From positions 1-35,219 of the forward strand of contig JAAZAN010000150.1 in assembly GCA_012514315.1 (NCBI GenBank): a stretch of DNA of 35,219 nt, written 5' to 3'. The translations under genes were made by a program, and so were the position numbers. Each line of letters starts with the position of its first letter. The first letter of the stretch is position 1. Of this stretch, positions 33,001 to 35,219 are shown one piece after another. The notes under the pieces are model-generated. The model saw only the letters and a program-made list of their open reading frames with translations, searched no databases and had not been told where the DNA came from. The stretch comes from Chloroflexota bacterium. Its GTDB lineage: Bacteria > Chloroflexota > Anaerolineae > B4-G1.

Positions 33001-33893
33001 CTATACGTAACCCGCAGCCCGGGGGTGGCGTCTCGGATCCGGTGACGTTCACGGTGAACAATCGGGCGCCATCGATCAGTGCACTGAGTCGTGTGACTGC
33101 GCCTGTGGGGAGTCCCGGCTTCACGCTGGTTGTGACAGGCACAGACTTTGCGATGGGAACGCATTCCGCTGCGTTGTACTGGAACGGAGAGGGGAAGGCC
33201 ACGACGGTCAACAGTCATACCAGACTGACGGCGGACATCCTGCCATCGGACCTGACGGAGGCTGGCGTCTACACTGTGACCGTACGCAACCCTGAGCCCG
33301 GTGGGGGCGTGTCGAATCAACTCTTTGTCACAGTGGAGAACGGGGCGCCGGCGATCACGAGCATGAGCGCAGACTCGGCGACGGCGGGTGATCCAGCCTT
33401 CACACTGGTGGTGACCGGGACAGGGTTCGCGACGGGACCGAATCACGCGGTGGTGCGCTGGAGCGGTCAGGATCGAACGACCACAGTGACAAGTGAGAGC
33501 CGCTTGACGGCGCAGATTCCAGTGACAGACCTTGTGGTTGGCGCAGTGTATGCCGTATCGGTCTACAATCCGCCCCCAGGGGGAGGGCTGTCGGACCCCA
33601 GGCCATTCACCGTCACGAACCCCATACCCACGATCACCAGTATTGCTCCGGCGACGACAACTGTGAACGGCCCATCCTTCACGCTCACGGTAGATGGGGT
33701 TGGTTTCATCATGTCGTCGCAAGTGTGGTTTGGCGGTGTGCCGAAAGCCACGTCCTACATACAGTCGTCTCGGCTTCGCGCGACGATTCCCACCGATGAT
33801 ATCACAGGGACGGGCACGGTTACAGTGACTGTGATGTCGCCCACGCCGGGTGGGGGGCGGTCCAATGAAAAGGTCTTCACTGTGGTTCCTTGA
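24069..33893 (+). CDS. Giant exported protein: three beta-propellers, PKD, LamG x2, IPT/TIG x8
   Basis: This is a 3274-residue protein. A signal peptide (about 1-40: GLRNSVTACLVVAQVLGSAPA) follows ATG 24069, which has GGGAG upstream; an in-frame GTG at 23931 would bury the signal. In order come: a DUF11-like domain (about 105-250), 14 FG-GAP/VCBS motifs (DFDRDGDMDLVLG type, about 280-980), a PKD-like domain (about 1150-1225), YLPLVLK near 1250, seven PD40/TolB-type repeats (HPSVSGDGSRIAF type, about 1337-1675), DUF11 (ADLSVAKSAFTNTVASGDRL), two LamG domains (about 1790-2010 and 2070-2285), another DUF11-like and an Ig/PKD domain, and eight IPT/TIG domains to the end. Calcium-binding acidic turns are many. 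No sorting signal or membrane anchor is seen at the C terminus. It is probably a surface or secreted adhesin-like protein; whether it belongs to the CIS is unproven, but only 128 bases separate it from the FHA gene. Confidence 0.85.
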   Translation: MRMAEDGRCLIRGLRNSVTACLVVAQVLGSAPAILASGRYRGGSQVDRAQQAVTTGADTRTREDLTAEGLVLVPFAPPPPLDQIESLLPAWALPLLGIEGSVTTMGTFTFTQTSATGSAGSGVVYNGDRVTYTIELCNRGSVDLSDALVIDLLPQASLDRIACGGGCELVSEENFIPEPAGGTIVVTATREISWSLSSLQAHTCATLSYSGRVVGRPDGSALTNYVFAAALSGSTPVHAEGNEALSLIARVKPLERGGASISEVPTWFSQDVGGTISQDWGDFDRDGDMDLVLGSSLGTTVYRNDDGRLERYWVSPQKPDGGHRMSYGVGWADLDGDPKHSLELLVVGDSRERQIDGPGVNYVYSYSDTLDAFAASWVFTSYHQLVRLALGDFDGDGDIDFVGSTNAIDAPDICPVALYRNDGGGQFTGTLEMTGTQPAVSPDVECLSERASAALAAADYDKDGDLDLAVGVFPGTLALLVNDRGTRVITQSNPFSLTDMITVETDLEYLPYDLAWGDFDRDGYLDLAAAYPLQRMVRVYHNQVGRGGVGLAPLTQRLRTGPFMTPLSVDWVDVDGDGWLELVVADSPPRIYAYSPSDGQFVLKDDLHLPPSDGQIWSARAADLNNRGDTDLVLSNRDGPSQLFSAVAPRLKPTITAVTTRKANSVAWGNYDQDVRGTLDLLLGSAELPNVSTVLHINRDGAFETREEFTSSGFGPHVVAFGDVTGDGLLDVAVGTPTRVQVYTNGETRSPAWSLSIPGGVRTLAWGDANDDGKLDLLIGAGDGTVRLYLNEGGALATDEAFTTDVGDVRSVAWGDFDGDHYLDFAVGGHDQPVQVFRSIGGALQPESAWHFDLSWTAPQTHTTRAVAWADFDSDGDLDLAVGHYGASDVVWENAGGTFAPAPAWTAINPYSKTTSLAWGDWDNDGFPDLAAGHDGEPDAVYANPWSVDRSPPLWQSAEGYRTTGVAWGDRDLDGDLDLAISQNGDGVSGFYENTLFTPAHLDASWAEATMLPGSAPYVYVERPGETLDSYLYSSAERLGWPLTQPTVTVRYRLHDPFGSPVAATVFEYSLNGGGAWHIATPALGSPTPIGQALRNGQAGAFIWDAAADVALSDDARFRVTVMRADRVGPVQRARSSAVSPPFRIHALQCVWTSDVSVAASPLQPAPGDVVTLRAVVGAPGGPGTLRYFWDLGDGAAATGSVITHTYRANGTFLVDLRVEEHPACPVARPAHARLQLVVGTGYPDLLTYLPLVLKGSHGAASAIVSTSPNRPTEVQAGAIAGWEEIGPRSDVRHDASAPLEDLRVEGGAAAAMSTATSLSPDDDAIRVTVYRLGVESHPSVSGDGSRIAFWTTGRLTGRNDDGNIEIFLAEILSDGTVQYTQITSSTGSILAGFNLGPTIDDSGKRVAFFSDRDLVGMNPDHGFEVFLAEVDHTVELTQVTCSGRGFSVLPDLSGDGQFIAFVQDNDIYRAEVVRGSDLMSDWAITTTRVTTVTGEYGYNDQPSISQHGDLIAFVSDQDLVAGQNTDGSREIFVARIGSAGEIEYTQITDSDGGISELPSITGDGSRIAFVSSSDLTGHNPLGVRQVFLAEYISSTQEYEISQVTLGTEDIDQPSMSSDGNRVAYVSVDSGLLHLWDIIEQEDKAEDSKGGNAYPAISANGTDIVFVSNWDVYRRSYPLADLSVAKSAFTNTVASGDRLTYTISVTNHGPSAVMDAYLVDVLPRGLRPSLSVDVPDYTDDDGTPTGFGGGTDHGTGVRWDSGSSVLELTASANPFALPDAPRGLDAWTDMTGNVVLLHMDSLVTEGTDQVTPDTSGLSSRFACDMASGQCPIPSPGHMGPGLLFGGNHYLTSGSEGHLENLGPATWSMWLLRNEAAAGTLVAKTDGPARAWWIDFRSPTELGFVGTSWGFGVRRYTQDLPAFGEWFHLAVSWDGSSNPSGARIYINGEEVGYSLSGQVYVNHISPGDFMIGYASDSSWWLGPTSAYYRGFIDELAVFDRVLTGEEIRWHYSRQAPLRSGYFVSRAMPETTGTGAWSTISWVPQQVIGRELPDYSAGETGYPAGTLTMTGNVALWHLNEPAGVGAFLDSSGVGNDGYCSGARCPATGVGGWLKRHVRFDGIDDEIMVRPLRNVPNDELTVMLWMRASTANQRASLLTYGTPVQPTELALYYDSSSHFSSQGVGVCIGGTCRQAYVYVGSSTWRHITVTRRSSDGQTVIYLDGVPVYGGIIRPGYTIGSGGSLVLGRLAYWIPGWLGSPTFDGDLDEVALFDRVLGPDEVYSAYSRALSRASFQVRTCDGTVCTPFVGPDATGATAFTDMDNPVLTPPVFGLNVPNGPQLQYRLFMDSYGGGSAEAPRVRQVEVESRLQCVGSGTITCTLSTASAPLQPGSPLHLSIPVTVTREAYVGATSIGGVRTMTNTASVHGRESDHWPDDNVASVSTALRPVAVAGVQIAADSTGLLDEPVTFAATVTPGGASPPFTYTWSATDLAVTEYTSDEITSTATFSWTLAGTQMITVVVVNEVGIATDTHQIGIDNPLPVVTAVAPNSQPVYGAGLTLVVTGSQFADGAVVRYGGEDRPTTFVGRHTLAATIGASDLVTPGTRAVSVYNPAPGGGVSTDTVTFTVANRIPVLTSIEPETVTVGSADVSLTVGGDWFTAGGNGSIVRVDGQPLDTTFVSRNQLTVTIPAANLDAAGLITVSVYNPAPGGGVSGVLTFAVENYPPEIDHLTPSSALAGGQPVSVTVSGGGFSDGPYGSVVQWNGADQTTDYRNRNRLEFTLGTADLMYGGVYSVTVFNPSPGGGASNVVTFTVNNPVPTISELSHVTVPAGSADVTLVVTGTSFALGEGHAVLRWSEDELDTTVSSRTRLTATIPASQLAAAGLYTLTVRNPGPGGGVSNQLFITVENRVPAITSVSADSATAGDPTFTLVVTGTGFATGSDHAALRWNGEDRDTTVSSQTGLAATILASDLIEAGIYTVTIRNPQPGGGVSDPVTFTVNNRAPSISALSRVTAPVGSPGFTLVVTGTDFAMGTHSAALYWNGEGKATTVNSHTRLTADILPSDLTEAGVYTVTVRNPEPGGGVSNQLFVTVENGAPAITSMSADSATAGDPAFTLVVTGTGFATGPNHAVVRWSGQDRTTTVTSESRLTAQIPVTDLVVGAVYAVSVYNPPPGGGLSDPRPFTVTNPIPTITSIAPATTTVNGPSFTLTVDGVGFIMSSQVWFGGVPKATSYIQSSRLRATIPTDDITGTGTVTVTVMSPTPGGGRSNEKVFTVVP
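31683..33890 (+). repeat. Eight IPT/TIG-domain repeats, 279-nt period
   Basis: Eight units begin at about 31683, 31956, 32235, 32514, 32793, 33072, 33351 and 33630. The first step is 273 bases and all later steps are exactly 279 bases (93 codons). Each unit ends with a PGGG-type turn (NPxPGGGVSN) and a VTFTVxN strand. Units 4-5 and 6-7 are much more alike to each other (558-base shift) than neighbours are, pointing to duplication of a two-domain block. Confidence 0.9.
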
Positions 33894-33911
33894 TGCGATG
33901 AGGCACGCCGC

Positions 33912-34262
33912 ATGCTGAGAGTGCTGCCATGTCTCGACTCGGCCGACATGGCCACGCTGCGGCGTCTGGAGTTGGCGATTTCACAAGAGGCGGCCGCTGC
34001 CCTGGGTAGATCCGCGGTGAAGGCCGACGTTGGTGGGTATTATGTGTCCGACTCTGGTTTGAGGGTTGACTGGCGCCATCTTGTCGATGCTGCTGTCTCG
34101 GCTAAGGTCGGCACCCCTCCCGATGCAGTCCTGCCACGACGCGACTCGCCTGGGTTTCTTGAGACTCGGGTTCAGGCCAGCAACGAGACGACCTCCGACC
34201 CGTCCCCCCAGAGGTTGTTCTCGGGACCGTTCTGCACGGTGTTCGCCAGCCGGGGCGATTGA
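33912..34262 (+). pseudogene. Broken DUF2263/TIGR02452 (microbial PARG-like) gene fragment
   Basis: This 116-codon frame resembles the N-terminal part of TIGR02452/DUF2263 proteins, macrodomain-fold poly(ADP-ribose) glycohydrolases: a helix with ISQEAAAAL, GGYYVSDSGLRVDWRHLVDA, LETRVQASNETT, and then FCTVFASRGD where the family has cLNFASAxNPGGGF. The frame stops right there; just past the stop the same frame reads SAGGQF, reminiscent of NPGGGF, but the GGG...QEE active-site region and the other half are absent. There is no good ribosome site. I judge it a decayed remnant; a shortened functional protein is less likely. The family call is from remembered sequence patterns and is moderate. Confidence 0.45.
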
Positions 34263-34315
34263 CGAGAGTCCGCCGGCGGCCAGTTCTCGCTTCAGTCCGT
34301 CGTGACCTTGAGCGG

Positions 34316-34344
34316 TTGCTCTGTCTGCCTTCCTGTGGTACAGT
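34316..34344 (+). promoter_or_regulatory. Candidate promoter for purH
   Basis: TTGCTC (34316-34321), a 17-base spacer and TACAGT (34339-34344) preceded by TG at 34336-34337 form a plausible extended -10 promoter. Transcription would start near 34351, about 55 bases before the purH ATG. It lies after the degraded fragment, in a 144-base stretch (34263-34406) that otherwise holds no gene I can support. Both hexamers are imperfect. Confidence 0.4.
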
Positions 34345-34406
34345 CATACTGAAGAGTCGCACCGCAACCGATGACCCGGTGGCGGAAGTCCTGGGAGGTG
34401 ATGTCT

Positions 34407-35219
34407 ATGACGCACGACGAAATTTCGTTACGATATGGCTGTAATCCGCACCAGTCTCCGGCCCGCATCTACGTCAGGTCCGGTGAGCTGCCCTTCCGAG
34501 TGCTGAACGGCGCACCAGGGTACATCAATATGCTGGACGCGCTTAACGCGTGGCAGTTGGTCAAGGAACTGAAGTCCGCTGTGGGATTACCGGCTGCTGC
34601 GTCGTTCAAGCACGTGAGTCCTGCTGGGGCAGCCGCCGGCGTCCCGCTGGATGAGTCGTTGCGGAGGAGTTATTTCGTGGAGGATCTCGATCTATCTCCA
34701 CTTGCCGCTGCGTACGCGAGAGCCCGTGGGGCCGATCGGCTATCGTCATTTGGCGACTGGGTGGCGCTCAGTGATGAGGTCGACATCTCGACAGCGACGC
34801 TGATTCACAGGGAGGTGTCGGACGGCGTCATAGCGCCCGGGTTTCAACCGGGTGCGCTGGAGCTGCTGTGCGGCAAGAAGGGGGGGCAGTACGTGGTGCT
34901 GGAGATGGACCCCGCCTACGAACCCGCGGAGGTGGAAGCTCGGGATGTCTACGGCATCGTACTTGAGCAGAGACGGAACGACGCGCGTATCGCGAGAGAC
35001 ATGTTGGCCAATGTGGTGACGGACGAGAAAGACCTCCCGGAAACGGCTGTGCGGGACCTGCTGGTCGCACGGGTAGCCTTGAAGTACACGCAGTCGAACT
35101 CGGTCTGTTTCGCACGGGATGGACAGGTGATCGGTGTGGGCGCTGGACAGCAGTCGCGCGTCCACTGCACGCGACTGGCTGCGGCCAAGGCGGATGTCTG
35201 GTGCTTGCGGCAGCACCCA
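34407..35219 (+). CDS. purH: Stand-alone AICAR formyltransferase, partial (window ends)
   Basis: 271 codons run open to the window edge. The protein transfers a formyl group from 10-formyl-tetrahydrofolate to AICAR to make FAICAR, the ninth step of purine synthesis. Signatures are [37 protein letters not shown], the catalytic Lys-His in [31 protein letters not shown] and [20 protein letters not shown]. The gene begins directly at the transformylase domain, without the N-terminal IMP cyclohydrolase domain of bifunctional PurH, so it is the stand-alone form (usually about 390 residues). ATG 34407 was chosen because GGGAGG lies 8 bases before it; ATG 34401 is too close. It is unrelated to the CIS genes and marks the cluster border. 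Confidence 0.93.
   Translation, partial: MTHDEISLRYGCNPHQSPARIYVRSGELPFRVLNGAPGYINMLDALNAWQLVKELKSAVGLPAAASFKHVSPAGAAAGVPLDESLRRSYFVEDLDLSPLAAAYARARGADRLSSFGDWVALSDEVDISTATLIHREVSDGVIAPGFQPGALELLCGKKGGQYVVLEMDPAYEPAEVEARDVYGIVLEQRRNDARIARDMLANVVTDEKDLPETAVRDLLVARVALKYTQSNSVCFARDGQVIGVGAGQQSRVHCTRLAAAKADVWCLRQHP

Noticed and set aside
31494-33722. A 742-codon open frame on the minus strand, and several other long minus-strand frames (e.g. 22573-23658, 8363-9682)
   Set aside because: They are antisense shadows of repeat-rich or GC-rich genes on the plus strand; their products are Arg/His/Cys-rich without recognisable domains and have no operon context.
1-35219. Insertion sequences, tRNA or rRNA genes, integrase or attachment sites
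   Set aside because: I looked for transposase-like frames, inverted terminal repeats and tRNA-like cloverleaf sequence and saw none that I can support.

Overview
The window holds one long, co-directional (+ strand) gene cluster for a contractile injection system (CIS; the phage-tail-like eCIS/Afp/PVC family). It is followed by a decayed gene fragment and the start of a housekeeping purine gene. The GC-rich sequence, the internal YLPLVLK motif of the giant secreted protein, the Thr/Pro linkers between Ig-like domains, the FHA plus membrane proteins and the stand-alone AICAR transformylase together suggest a Chloroflexota-type bacterium. That assignment is inference; no rRNA or strong taxonomic marker is present.

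Layout. Bases 1-305 hold a perfect sigma70-type promoter (TTGACA-N17-TATAAT) and a leader of about 235 nt. Bases 306-3503: a DUF4157 (HELTH) protein with five acidic repeats, a DUF4255 (Afp16/Pvc16-like) protein, and a doubtful small ORF that overlaps the next start by one base. Bases 3503-7780: tail sheath, two tube proteins separated by a strong RNA hairpin, a tail-assembly-type protein with a CPHC pair, a DUF6760-like small protein, a 58-residue TTG-start protein, and a third, larger tube-family protein. Bases 7852-11022: a 1056-residue, apparently disordered Arg/Pro/Ser/Glu-rich protein. Bases 11067-17628: the baseplate and spike set, namely LysM tube-baseplate adaptor, VgrG-like spike, PAAR tip, gp25-like wedge, baseplate J-like wedge and tail protein I-like wedge. 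Bases 17706-18869: a DUF4159-type protein. Bases 18904-23940: two FHA-domain proteins flanking a two-helix membrane protein; the second FHA protein also spans the membrane. Bases 24069-33893: a 3274-residue exported protein that reads as three 7-bladed propellers, a PKD-like domain, two LamG domains, DUF11-like domains and eight IPT/TIG domains. Bases 33912-34262: a broken DUF2263/TIGR02452 (microbial PARG-like) gene. Bases 34407-end: purH (AICAR transformylase only), cut by the window edge.

How it may work together. Sheath, tubes, spike and wedges are enough to recognise a contractile particle, but the AAA+ ATPase, a classical helical tape measure, a phage-like fibre and an obvious toxin are not in this window. 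The unusual part is the 3' module of FHA proteins, a membrane protein and a giant surface-type protein, placed in the same gene run as the baseplate. I infer that it could anchor or regulate the particle at the cell membrane, rather than the particle being freely released. Short VQR motifs recur in the DUF4157 protein, the disordered 1056-residue protein and the membrane protein, and a C-terminal helix motif is shared by the 58-residue and 1056-residue proteins. Both look like docking signals that tie the uncharacterised parts to the particle.
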